Source of the DNA: Tetrapyrgos nigripes
Lineage: Eukaryota; Basidiomycota; Agaricomycetes; Agaricales; Campanellaceae
Reading direction: 5' to 3'
DNA length: 64,000 bases
NCBI GenBank assembly: GCA_013368315.1
Contig: JAACJM010000111.1
Coordinates: 227,992-291,991, forward strand
Position 1 is the first letter of the stretch. Every line of letters begins with the position of its first letter. The position numbers were made by a program, and so were the translations under genes. The notes below the pieces were generated by a model, which had not been told where the DNA came from, ran no database searches, and was given only the letters and a program-made list of their open reading frames with translations. Positions 53,209-64,000 of this stretch are shown here, piece after piece.

Positions 53209-54668
53209 AGCGGGTGCCTGTTCTGGCCATGTGGACAACACCCTTCGAACAATTTTCTATGATTTCTATCTCCTCATACAACTATTTCCACATGTAAAAT
53301 ATCAGCTATTCAGGAAATAGATCCTCTTTCATCACATTTCCGTGTGGGAGTAAAATTATGAGGAGAAAACTGAAGTCTAGACACAATGGCAATGATAGAC
53401 AGTGGAGCAACAGTGTTATTTCTGGGAAGGGACTTTGTGACGAAACATCATATTCGAACATTCTGACTAAAGCAACCCATTAATGTTTTCAACATTGATG
53501 GAACCTCAAACCAAGCAGGACGTATTGAGAGGTTTGCACATTTGGAACTTACTGTTGATGGACAGGAAAACTGGATGGATTTTTTGGTCACGGACATTAG
53601 AGACAAAGATATCATTCTAGGATTACCTTGGCTACGGCAGATAAATTCTGGGAGGTAAAGAGACAAAAGGCAACAGTTGAAGAGGTTGTAGATGAAGGTG
53701 ACGAGATTCGATGGACTGGAGAGGTACCATTAGAAAGAGAGGATTTGATAGTGGATAAGGAGGAGAAACAGAGGGAAGAAAGAGTAACGTCTGATTTGGG
53801 GGAGGAAGAAACCCCCTTTTGCCACATCTGTGCTAATCAGACAACTTGAAGGAAATGGTGGAAGGCAGAGATTCTTCAAGAACCAAGTGAGGAGGTTTGG
53901 TGCACAGCTAGGTACACTTATTCTCAACAGCTTGCAGAGCAAGCTCAAAAGGACAAACCCAAGCAGATGTTTGAACAGATGGTACTGGCACAATACCAAG
54001 ATTTCGCAAAAGTATTCTCAGAAATGGAGTCTGAACGACTTCCTGCTCATAAATCCTGGGATCATGCTATCGAACTGGTACCAGAAGCACTGGAAACTAT
54101 GTGCACCAAAATCTATCCTATGTCAATCAATCGGTTCCTGGAGGATAACTTACGCAAGGGGTATATTCAACCGTCCAAATCACCACTATCGTCGCCAGTC
54201 TTCTTTGTAAAAAAGAAGGATGGCAAGTTGTGGTTCATACAAGACTATCGGAAGCTGAATCAGTTCACAATCAAAAACTGTTACTCTCTCCCTCTGGTCA
54301 CTGACATTATCAGTCGTCTGCAGAAAGCCCGATACTTCACCAAGTTCGATGTACATTGATCAAGTCTGGAGATGAATGGAAGGCGGGATTATTTGAACCT
54401 AAGGTCATGTTCTTTGGACTCACCAATTCCCTGGCAACCTTCCAATCTCTAATGAATTTGATATTTGCTGATTTAATTGCTGCAGGGAAAGTAGCTGTAT
54501 ATCTGGACAACATCCTTATCTTCAGTGGGTCATTAGAAGAAGTACAAGCAATTACACAGGAAGTTTTGAAGAGGTTGGAAAAGCATGATTTGTATTTGAG
54601 ACCAGAGAAGTGTGAGTTCAAGCAGGAGAAGATTGAATATCTAGGACTGGTAATAGGGGAGGGGCAGG
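53209..54668 (+). pseudogene. Element H protease and reverse transcriptase, 3'-truncated
   Basis: The -1 frame opens FLKRV, as in element E. Protease remnants are a DSGA-type region near 53400 and ILGLPWLRQI. A frameshift and deletion follow, then RT with FVKKKDGKLWFIQDYRKLN and FGLTNSLATFQSLMN. The catalytic motif is AVYLDNILIF, with Asn for the second Asp as in E. A short deletion removes the WGYNNVR region near 54357. The frame stops at the Tc1 copy 2 insertion, and no RT continuation is seen beyond it, so H is truncated here. Confidence 0.82.
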
Positions 54669-54670
54669 TA

Positions 54671-56297
54671 CAGTGGGCAAAAAAATTGTCCGCATGTTTT
54701 ACACTTTTGCAAAGATTGTCAATTATAGAGCTACTGAATAGAGATGAGACAAAATAGTCAGTGATGGCCTGAAAGCCCTTGATAAGTGCTATGATAATCT
54801 TCTTGTTTTGTGTTATTTGGTCAAATACCCATGGAGATATACCCAATTTAAAATGGTAAGTCATTTGGACAATTTTTTGAGTTGCTACTTTATCAATACT
54901 ATTGGCACAATGTGATGCCTCATAGATGACATCATAAGTGGAGCTGTACAGCGATGCAATGTATACATCATAATGATGTCATAACTGTCAGCTAGACCAT
55001 ATATAAGGACATCCAGATCATCTATTGCCCCCATAAAATCATGAGACCCATCACCTCCACTCAGAAAGACAATGTCCTCTCTCATCTCCAAACTGGCGCT
55101 TCATCCAGGGAAATCTCTGCTCAAACTGGAGTATCCAAGTCAACAGTTGCCTCTCTGGCCAAAGAGATGTATCCTGACAAGGAGAACCATAAGGCAGGGC
55201 GCCCTAAGAAGCTCTCTACCACTGATGAACGGGCTGCTATCAAACAAATCAACACTGGGAAAGCCAGGAACGCTGCAGAGGTGGCCAGAAACATCAATCC
55301 CCTTCTTGACCAAGCTATCTCCACCCAAACCATGCAAAATTCCCTTCACAAACATGGTGTAGACACCAAGAAACCACAGAAAAAGCCCAAACTCACTGCA
55401 GCTCACAGGAAGGCTCGTTTAAAATTTGCAGAGAAGTACAAGGACTGGACTGTGGATGACTGGAAACAGGTTATATGGTCAGATGAGACTAAAATCAATC
55501 AGTTTGGGTCAGATGGGCAGCAGTTTGTGTGGGGTAGGACAGGTGAATCCATGGGAGAGAGAGATGTGGTGGAAACAGTCAAATTTGGAGGAGGAAATAT
55601 CATGGTGTGGAGGTGTATGGGATGGGATGGACCTGGAAACATGGCAGAGGTTGAGGGATGGATGAATGCAGAGCAGTATGTGGACATTTTGGAGAACAAT
55701 CTTCTGGAGAGCATGGATCGTTTGGGTGTTGATCTGGAGATGGCCATTTTTCAGCAGGATAACGATCCAAAACACAAGTCAAAACTAGCCACCAAATGGT
55801 TTGAGGACAACAAAATCCATTGCATGAGCTGGCCTGCTCAGTCTCCTGACCTAAACCCCATTGAACACCTCTGGACAACCCTCAAACGCAAACTCAACAA
55901 GTATGATACAGCACCATCTGGAGTTTGGGAAATATAGGATAGAGCAGCAGAAAAGTGGGTGGAAATCACAGAAGAGGATTGTCAGAAATTGATCAGGAGT
56001 ATGCCTAGAAGGATCAAAGCTGTTTTGAAGGCTAAAGGAGGGCATACCAAGTACTGAGCAAGCACTTTCTGTATTTTAAGGCATATGTCAAAAAATTGTC
56101 CAAATGACTTACCATTTTAAATTAAGTATATCTCCATGGGTATTTGACCAAATAACACAAAACAAGAAGATTATCATAGCACTTATCAAGGGCTTTCAGG
56201 CCATCATTGACCATTTTGTCTCATCTCTATTCAGTAGCTCTATAATTGACAATCTCTGCAAAAGTATGAAACATGCGGACAATTTTTTTGCCCACTG
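54671..56297 (+). mobile_element. Tc1-like DD34E transposon, copy 2 (1627 bp)
   Basis: It begins CAGTGGGC and ends GCCCACTG, flanked by TA at 54669-54670 and 56298-56299. It has the same length and layout as copy 1, with long inverted terminal repeats. Its transposase gene has one nonsense codon. Confidence 0.95.
55041..56057 (+). pseudogene. Tc1-like DD34E transposase, copy 2 (one nonsense codon)
   Basis: ATG at 55041, stop at 56055, 339 codons including the stop, as in copy 1. A TAG at 55935 replaces the Trp codon TGG of copy 1 (WEI*DRAAEK), a G-to-A change. All three catalytic motifs (WSDETK, QQDNDPKH, NPIEHLW) lie before the stop. The truncated protein of 298 residues lacks about 40 C-terminal residues. 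Confidence 0.93.
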
Positions 56298-56299
56298 TA

Positions 56300-58115
56300 G
56301 ATCTGAGTCCAAGTCCATTCTTTTGACCAAATGGACTTTGTTGGTCTTAGAGTTAGCTTTTGAATGTGCTCTGCCACTCCTGACTCAGCAGCTTACTTCT
56401 TGCCAGCTCCTCTTCTATCTTCTTTGCCTTTGCCTTGTCACCCAACTCCTCATTTTCTCAGATGCATTGAAGTTCATCTTCATGAAGATGCTCCTGAACA
56501 TAATCAGAATTACCTGGAGTGGGAAAGTCACTACAGTTGTTGTTCATACACTCAACAACTACTCACAAAAATACCCAGGAACTCTTTCATTATCTGAGTC
56601 ATTGCTTTTGCTAGAGTGTTTGAGAGATGACCATGAGCCTAGCTTGGTAGGTGGGTCTTCATTGTGCACAGATGCAGGACTATCTTGCCTGTTCAAGTCA
56701 ACATCATCACAATGACTCAGAGTTATATTGTTGGAAAGGGACATAGGGGGGTTGGAAGAGGCCAAAGATGTGCCTGCTGCCATCTCAGGCTCATGCTCTT
56801 GAGGTGAACCCACAAGTTCATCCAATTCTGAGTCAGAGTCTTCAGCCAGAAGCTCCTCAATTCTGTGATCCACTTCATCCACTAGTAGTAGAAGTATCAA
56901 ATATTAGCTCTGTATGACAACTCACTGGCAATAAATGATAGTACTAACTCTGAGCGAAAGATGCCCTGATACCATCAAGTATGGTATCTTGAGAGAGAAC
57001 AGCAGAGGCTGTGGGTAATGGTCAGTGTTGATGATTTAGGGTGGTTGAGGATGTGACTGCTCTACTTACATCCCTGAACGTTTGAATCAGGAGTAGAAGG
57101 AAGTGCAAGCCTGTCAATAAAAGATTAAACTTGAAGAATCTTTAAAAGAAACACTTACCAAGACCATTAAGATCCAACCCAGCAATCTGCCCTGATCCTT
57201 GGGAATGAGATAATAATGCGTCTCCCACATGCTTGTGGGAAACTCATCCAGGTTGAAATCTGGTTTGTTCTGCAGGGGGTTGTAGTTGAGAAGTTTGAGC
57301 GTTGGATCATGTTCAAGAATTTCCCAGTTTGGGTCATGGACATAAGGGTGAATGGGGCCAAGGCTGGTGCTGTTGTTGAGTAGGTTGACTGTCCAGTCTT
57401 AAAGGCAGCAGGATGGAGCCAGGAGGAAGGTCAGGGTCCAGGTTTATGAAGATGTTTGGGAGATCTGGGAGCATGGTAATGAAAAGTAGAGTTGTCCAGC
57501 TCTTTATATGTTGGCTAGATGCATACATGAACACTGAAGTTGCATAGGCAACAAGTATGTGATTGTCTTTCTGCATGTGACAGAGTGTACTCTGAAGTGT
57601 GGGGCTATGATAGACATACAACATACCAGAAGGGTGAGGCTTTATAACTGTTGCCAGTGGAGTTATGATGTTCCTGAAATTTTCATGATGTTCTCCATGT
57701 TCACCTAAGGAAATTTACTCTATATTTGGTTTCCACTGAGATACAAACATGCTAAGGAAATTTGCTCTACATTTGGTTTCAACAAGTCCAAGTGGACTTT
57801 CCACAACTCCCCTGGGTGTTTCAGCCATTCAGCCTTCTCCTGGAAATTGTGCTCCAGGGCAGGGTTATCCTGCTCTAGCAAGTCAATGACATTGCCATAC
57901 AGAGCATGGATCTGTGGAAAGTACAACTTGAGATAATCAAGGACCCAGAACTCCAGAATGTCGCAATCTCTAGTTGTTTGACAATGGATCAGACTTATTC
58001 TGACAGAGACAGTACAACAGGGACAGCAGCTACAATGGTACAGCAGAGAGAAGGAGTAGCATGAGACACATAGAGTACTAAGTAAACAAAAACATTTATC
58101 GTATATGGCATACAA
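56300..58115 (-). pseudogene. Unrecognised minus-strand coding fragments
   Basis: Several short open stretches on the minus strand look exon-like but do not join cleanly. One is acidic near 56560-56900 (ELLAEDSDSELDELVG). One near 56420-56530 has a helical Lys/Glu run. One near 57167-57361 reads HPYVHDPNWEILEHDP in its best frame. One at 57720-57990 has FWVLDYLKLYFPQIHALYG. They could be a decayed host gene or an unknown transposon. I do not recognise a domain. Confidence 0.3.
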
Positions 58116-58200
58116 AATAATGTATTTTGGATACCATTTTGTGTACAGTATCTGTTGTAGGGCTGTAGGATAGTAGAAACATAGAGTTGAAGCAATCCAG

Positions 58201-58725
58201 TAGATGCAACACGACTGTCACAGGTTGTGTTGCACAGTGGTCAATCATTCTCAAACCTCTTCTGCTCATAACCATTTTACATTAATCAAATCTGCAGGGG
58301 GAGGTCAGATTAGAGATAAACAAGGGCCCAAGCAAGGCCAGCCTATTGAGGGTCAAAAGCCTGAACTGGGAAAAGAAGAACCTAAGGCACCTGCACCTCA
58401 TACTTTTCTTGTTTTTGTCTGTGGGATCTGCAAGCAGCCACTATTGGTAGCAGGTGAGTATTATTTATGCTAGCAGAGGTGTCTCACCTAGATTGCGAAG
58501 AAGCTGCATCTCGAAGGGTGGGACAAGGAGGAGAAGGCTAGTATGTGTCCTGTCTGTGCAAATGATGGACTCCTGTTGTTGGATCATTTGGCTGTTTGAG
58601 AGGATATTTTGACAGCTGAGAGCAGTGTGTATGAGGGAATGACTGTGGAGGAGGCTTTGGAACTGATTGAAGATGAAATTGCAGGAGAGGAATGGAGGTT
58701 TGATTTCAAGTAAGGTGAAGGATGC
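58201..58725 (+). pseudogene. Fragment with paired cysteines (zinc-ribbon or RING-like)
   Basis: The plus-strand stretch shows VCGICKQPLLVAGEYYLC, a QRC, and after a stop or intron MCPVCAND, a CxxC-x(n)-CxxC type pattern. A GTGAGT near 58454 and AG sites after it could mark an intron. It then runs into an acidic end (EEALELIEDEIAGEEW). The gene is not recognised and no clear start is seen. Confidence 0.3.
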
Positions 58726-59164
58726 CAACATTCGATGATGTACTATTACTATCAGCACTTGATGAAGTGTACTTGAAGTGTACGAGTATTTTGTGGACAT
58801 GTATTGTTATTGTTATGAGACATTCTTGGGATCAGAAGCTAGCTATATTGAGCCTTGGGGCTTGTTGAAAGCAGTATGGCAGTGGGAAAACCACAGGAAA
58901 AGGAAAAGGACATTGGTAGTGTATAAAGAGGGGAGAAAGGGAGAGAAAGTAGTGGATATGTTGGTATGTATACCAACCATTGGTTAGATACAGGGAACAG
59001 AAAATGACAAGAGCATTTATTGGAATGATGTGTGAAAGAGGGTGTATTGGAATAATATGGGAATGAGTGTGGATTGAGAACAACATAACAATGGGAAAAG
59101 GACCTTGGTAGTATTATAAACTTGATGAGGGGAGAAAGGCAGAGAAAGTAAACTGACACAATTA
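58726..59164. other. Spacer with an imperfect duplicated segment
   Basis: No gene recognised. A segment with GGGGAGAAAGGGAGAGAAAGTA (near 58930) recurs in altered form near 59130, each next to GGTAGT(A/G)T. Confidence 0.35.
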
Positions 59165-59640
59165 TTGGGTTTGCAATTGAGGTGGAAGAATGGGGCCACC
59201 CATTGGACTACTTGCAGCTGAAGGAACATGCAGACAAGATACTGAAGGCATGGATACCAGAGTTCCCTGGTATTGGAAAAAATTGGGCATGTCATTTTGT
59301 TGAAAAACACTCAGATCAGCTGCAAACATATTATGCAAGACCTTTGGACTCAAAGCAGGGTCAAGCTGTGAATGAAACAAGTAACAACTCTATTTTGATA
59401 TGGTGGAAAAGCTCCAGGAAACAGGTGATGATGGAAAGCCTATAGATTCCGGAATATGGTATGCAGTAGATGAGATTGGAGTATCAGAGCAGAGTGGACA
59501 GCGGAAGTGGGAGATAGCATGGAAAGCGGAGGAAGTAAGGAAATGACAACAGTAATCATTACCATCTGTGCAGACAGCACTTTCATTCCACTCAACATGA
59601 ATGCAGATTCCAAGGTTAGGGAGCATTTTTGAAGGCCTCT
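59165..59640 (+). pseudogene. pogo-like (Tc5/CENP-B type) transposase fragment
   Basis: The first part has the CENP-B/Tc5-type DNA-binding pattern: GIGKNWACHFVEKHSDQL followed by YYARPLDSKQGQAVN. After a frameshift the catalytic start can be read as IWYAVDEIGVSEQSGQRK, then TTVITIICADSTFIPLN, like the first Asp region of pogo-family transposases. TGA and TAA stops break it, and no further motif is seen past 59640. It is a decayed remnant. Confidence 0.55.
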
Positions 59641-60554
59641 GCACACAACCAGATAACTAGCAATGACTTGGAGACCACATCTCCAAGTTATTGCTAATCT
59701 TCTCCTTTTGCCAAATTGCACTTCATCTTTGATTTCTTCACTGTTCATTTCCTACTTGTACCATACGCTTCTCCTGTTCAAATAACATTGTTTACATTGC
59801 CCAAAAGGCTTCAACAGCGCTGGGGGTCCATACACTTCCATATGGTGCATCTACATACATTTTTCTTAAAAGTTCTAACTCTTTGAGTTGAGACTTTTAG
59901 TGTACACTTGTGCATTGCGATCGCTATACTTACCCGTTTGACCTGCTACTTCTACACAGCCTTTCGTACGTTATTATCGATCTCCCGTCTCATTTTTGGC
60001 CAAATCGGTTGACGTTTGCCTTCGCAATGTTCACTTTAAGTTACAGATCTCTTTTGATCAGTTATCTCCTTTCATGACTTTACTCCATTCTGCTTTCCCT
60101 TTCACATACCTTTTATATCCAAGTGTCCAGACCGCATCTGGTGCATTATCCACAGTGAATGCATCTATGAAACCACCGATTTCTCCAGTGAAAAAGTCCA
60201 ACACCAGCCTTAACAACCTGCTTGCATGAGAACCAAAGACGAAGGCAGAATGGGAGCTCCATGACACACTTCAACTTGCCACAACAAAGAAGGACCTGTA
60301 CAAAGGACAGATGTTGCACCTTCAGGCGACCAACGTGATGCAGTAAGTTTATTGTGGTCAGATGCGCAACAAAAAGAAAGAGAAGGATGGCAAAAAGAAG
60401 GGAAGATTGATGAGGATGGCTTGCAGGTGGTCATAACATCTGATGAGTACCCTGTGATTTTAACGTTTACAGAAGTACCCAGTTTGATTACATAGTCCTT
60501 GGTGGCTGAAACTTCAACAGGGAGGTGAGGATTCAGATGAGCACAAGTTTTGGC
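59641..60554 (-). pseudogene. Possible retroelement gag fragment
   Basis: The minus-strand frame around 60058-60267 reads GEIGGFIDAFTVDNAPD and GYKRYVKGKAEW. Such a stretch could be part of a retroelement polyprotein, but I see no diagnostic motif. The rest of the interval shows nothing I can name. Confidence 0.25.
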
Positions 60555-61930
60555 TCAGTGAACCACTTTTGCTCGGATAAAGGATTTCAAGAAATTGGCT
60601 TGTCTAATGTTGAAGTTCAGAGGTTCTCCTGTCTTTACTGAAGAGGTGAGAATGCACCTCTCTGTTTTTCCTATATGAATCAAGTGGGACCCACTGGCTG
60701 AGCACTGAGTGGATAGTTCATAGGCCATTTGGAAGTCCTCCCCATGCAGAATTGGGATATTCATGTTTTTAACAACATATGCTTCTATCATGAATTGTAC
60801 AAATGTATCATCAGTAGTTTTCATGAATAGCAGGAAGTGAATATAGCCCGGGACTGAAGTTTCTCTGGTAAGGTGATAGAGTTTCATGTGTAGTCTAGTT
60901 TTTGGTTTTGGCAATACTCTTCCGACATGAGAGTTATATCCACATTCCAGGCAGCAGAGATCTACTCGCTTTAGCTTCTTTGACCTTTCTATCTGCATTG
61001 TCATAAGTCCTTAGAGGAGGTGAACAACTCCTGGACAGGGACTGTTTTGTTTTCCTTGATGAAAACCTTGTAGCTCCCTTGATCATCTGACAATCTCCAA
61101 TCTTCTCCTTGCATTTAGATTCTGTTGACAGATGTTGTCTAATGTTACAGGAGCTGGGGATGAATGATTGACGTGAACACTAGCAGCTGTTCTAATAGTC
61201 GCTCTTTGTATATCCATCTGAAAGACTCTTCTGAACCCAATGTGAAATTCACACTCAGGTTATCATTAGAGTCAGTTATGTCTTTCACTGAAGTGTCAAC
61301 ATTCTTGTCAGATTCATCAAGTATGTCAGAATACAGCAGATCTTGTTTGTAAATGATGTGGTCCACAGCTATAACTTCTATTTTCTTAGCATCTTTCACC
61401 GCCAACCACTTGCCATAATTCAGACAGTCTCTACCAAAATGAACAGGTGAACCACATATATAACATCCTGGTCTGGTGGAGCATTCTTGCTTTTCTTTGA
61501 ATCATCGCATTTGAAAAGAGGTTCCTTTGGCCAAAGGGGTCTGGACAATAGGTTGCATGCGATTTCAACTCCTTTCTGGCCACTAAAATTTCTCTATCCA
61601 AATCTGTGTCAATTTGAGTCAACTTGTCCTCAGGTTGGACTTCAGGACTATCCTCTACATTCAAAGCTCTTCATCTGTAAGGAGTTTTCCTTTGGTTAGT
61701 GAGAAGGAGCTGATTGACGTTTTTCATATCTTTACTGTTTTACCAGTATGTGATGAGGGTCGCTTCGAGCGTCTTGGCTTGGCGAATGAGGGTGTCGGTA
61801 TTGGGACAGACAGTAGAGTTGAGAACAGGAGTCTATAGATCTGGAGTTCCATCCAAAATGTACTGTACTAGCATGCCCTGGTCTTTCAAATCCCTAACTG
61901 TTTTTATCGCTGGATGAATTGTATCAGAGT
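60555..61930 (-). pseudogene. Retroelement gag zinc knuckle and protease-like remnant
   Basis: Minus strand. A gag-like part (LDREILVARKELKSH) leads to a CCHC knuckle, CYICGSPVHFGRDC, near 61430, followed by LNYGKWLAVKDAKKIE. Downstream an open segment of 149 codons has VDLCCLECGYNSHVGRVLPK and NIPILHGEDFQMAYELS, like the second half of a retropepsin-type domain. No RT is found in the window. Frameshifts and TGA/TAG stops break it. Confidence 0.5.
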
Positions 61931-62634
61931 GACCAGCATTATTACACAAATATCAAGGCCAGCTGGTGCTTGGTATGGTGAAGACAAATTTGGACACAAG
62001 GAATACAGAGGCCTGCTGATGCTCTGATAAGAAATGAGAGGAAAGAGAGGAAATGTCCTTGCAATTTATGTACCAGCATAGACTTTGACTAAAAGTATGT
62101 ACTGATATAGAGCTTGAACTTGTCCATGTTCTACCAGATTCATTCCTCTGACCCACTAACCTGATTACCTGTTCCTGCAGATCAAGTACCATGATCCTGC
62201 CTACCTTCTGCCTTGGTAGTATTCTTTGAGTACTCCTGGTAAGTTGTAACTGCGTTCTGCTCATTTCAGTATACTAATTTGCTGTCTTTAGCTTGTATTA
62301 ACTTCATTCTCTGTCTGTTCTCTCTTGTCCACTGCTGTTGTGGCAGTCCAAGAAATTCTTGGAGAAAATGTTCAACAGCCTGGCTAGCTATGGAATACCC
62401 ACCATCAAATATCCATTATCTGATGCTCTCAATCATGTCTTGCCTCTGTGGCATAAAAACTTGAGCTTGTATCTTATGATATTGGTAATCATGATACATT
62501 TCCAGTTGGTGTATGCAATGAGATTGTGAATTAGTAGCCAGAAGGACTCTGGAAGAGAATGAGTGTCAATAGTATAATATATATATATACTTTCACTTAC
62601 AGAATAAGTAAAGAACTAAGGGAATAGTTGACAG
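61931..62634. other. Unassigned region
   Basis: A minus-strand ATG at 62264 opens a short basic stretch (MSRTQLQLTRSTQRILPRQK) that could be the N-terminus of the remnant ending at 60555. A (TA)n run lies at 62579-62589. Nothing else recognised. Confidence 0.3.
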
Positions 62635-62870
62635 TGATACACCATACAAAATTCACATATAGAAACACTATTTGACAGTTAGAAAGCTAGTTTACCATTT
62701 CAATTGGTGTATAAAGGACTAGAGTGAGTCCTGCTAGTCAAAGTGCTAGTGGACTAAGTGTATGTGCCAGTACAATAAAGCTAAGTACCTATGAATAGGA
62801 TATGCTTATTCTAAGTACTATGGTTGATGTGTACAGGACCCACCTCTATAAAGACTTTGTAACAATACCT
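62635..62870 (+). repeat. Diverged LTR fragment of the element B family
   Basis: It starts TGATACACCATACAAAAT and keeps the order of blocks seen at 16876: GGACTAG(A/G)GTGAG, CAGTACAATAA, TCTAAGTACTATG, GACCCACC and CTATAAAG. It supports TGAT as the true LTR start. Similarity fades after about 62870. Confidence 0.6.
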
Positions 62871-64000
62871 ACTACAACAACCCAGACTCTTGCCAGACAT
62901 GCTGGCCATAGTAGTGATTCATCAGTTAAATACAAGCATGGTGCACTAGTAGCTCCCTTTTTACTTCTTAAGTACAATTTCATGTACTTACACTTGATTG
63001 TGTACTTGATTTTGTGATACATGTGTATATACTTACTTGAAGATGAGAGGGATGTGTTGCTATCCAAGTTAAGCAGGCTGCCTCAGGCTCAGTGTCCTTT
63101 CACAGCCTTTCACATGAGGAATCCTTAGATAAGCTCATTCTGTCTCTGTGCTATAAGTAGCACTCATTGTCAATGACTGTCTTCTGCGACATGTGATGAT
63201 AGGATAGGAAAGCAGGACTCAATAAGAATACAGACAGGGTTGTAACTGTGCCAAAATCTTGGGAGTGGGTGACGTGTCCCCTAGATTTTGGAACACTCAC
63301 ATGATGTGCATTATTTGTCTGAAGCTTTAGATAACTGGGTCCAGATCAAATTCTATAAGGTACTCTCTTTCCTTTGTGTTGTATTGATATAGTTCATGTT
63401 CTAGTCACTTTGTTTCCTGCATGGCCCCAGTATCATACATTTTTGTAGTACAGTAATGGGGAACTGGTAGCTGGTCAGCTGGTGAAACCAGCTAACTAAT
63501 TGAAATGAGTCACCTGTAATCTGATGAGCCACACGTACTTTTGAATTCCATATAGGCTTGTTCTTCACTACCATGTCCTCATTTCTTGCTTAAGTAGTTG
63601 CTGTCTATCACCAGTATGTTCCTCAGGGTAGGATGTTTCAAGATCAATGACAAAAATGGAGCCAGGCTTGTGTGCAAATGCTGACTGACAACCACGAGGT
63701 GAGTGTCACTGAATGATCGACATCAGAATCATCATGTTTGAGTATATTTATCAGAACATCAAACATCTCCTGGCTTTTTTTGGAACATCAGCTACAGTTA
63801 GACATGGAACAACGTCATATACTAGCTCACATCTGGGCAGATAAGGACACCTGGAACCATATTCTACAATACTGGAATACTTTCTTGTTATGGACAATAT
63901 TGCTGATCCCAATCCATGTGATGCACCAGAAAGAATTTGCCAGGATATACAAAAGACAGTGAGTGAGTCATTATCTTCTTATTAGTTTGAGACCCCTACT
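62871..64000. other. No recognised feature to the window end
   Basis: Only short open stretches without motifs. The sequence could be unique host DNA or old LTR; I cannot decide. Confidence 0.35.

Noticed and set aside
63030..63090. 5S rRNA-like AAGTTAAGC segment
   Set aside because: Only a short match; no 5S stem pairing or length could be found around it.
1..64000. CRISPR arrays, operons or bacterial signals
   Set aside because: The window has spliceosomal introns and eukaryotic transposons only; no regularly spaced short repeats were seen.

Overview
This 64 kb window looks like a transposon graveyard from a basidiomycete fungus, probably an agaricomycete. I see no complete host gene. The fungal assignment rests on short canonical introns (about 40-90 nt, GT..AG, with CTAAC-type branch points), several chromodomain Ty3/Gypsy elements (chromoviruses), an Ngaro/PAT-type tyrosine-recombinase retrotransposon and Tc1-like DD34E transposons. 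The species cannot be named from the sequence.

Layout, with my own element names. A (minus, <1-10792): chromovirus with 657-bp LTRs, the left LTR cut by the window edge. B (plus, 10793-18513): integrase end, two antisense spliced genes and a 1.6-kb 3' LTR. C (plus, 18514-about 23505): integrase, chromodomain, one antisense gene and a 3' LTR carrying Tc1 copy 1. D (minus, 23512-36074): older Gypsy element split by E (25926-33008, complete, TSD ATTTC) and by a solo B-type LTR (33551-35084). The order implies A inside B inside C inside D. F (plus, 36201-50574): Ngaro/PAT-like element with split repeats A1..B1-A2-B2, containing complete Gypsy element G (42350-50117, TSD CTTAT) between B1 and A2. 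H (plus, about 51400-54668): Gypsy relative of E, ended by Tc1 copy 2 (54671-56297). From 56300 to 64000 there are decayed fragments: unrecognised exon-like pieces, a pogo-like transposase piece, a retroelement gag/protease piece and a B-type LTR fragment.

Four themes stand out. (1) The slot between pol and the 3' LTR holds extra genes. In E and G it is a homologous sense ORF3 with a Cys/His cluster, WG/GW repeats and a QWxxQWxxWLP tail. In A, B and C it is one or two antisense, multi-intron genes, three of them with a TATA box; the C gene carries a Zn2Cys6-spaced cysteine cluster. (2) A, E and G all fit Tf1-type self-priming: the PBS is a 10-11 nt complement of an LTR segment lying 31-34 nt downstream of a TATA box. 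(3) gag of E, G and H ends in the same T5-plus-stop junction, with pol in the -1 frame. (4) Decay is dominated by CpG to TpG/CpA changes: LTR-pair differences, CGA-to-TGA stops and several lost catalytic residues all fit it.

All counts, boundaries and alignments were made by eye.
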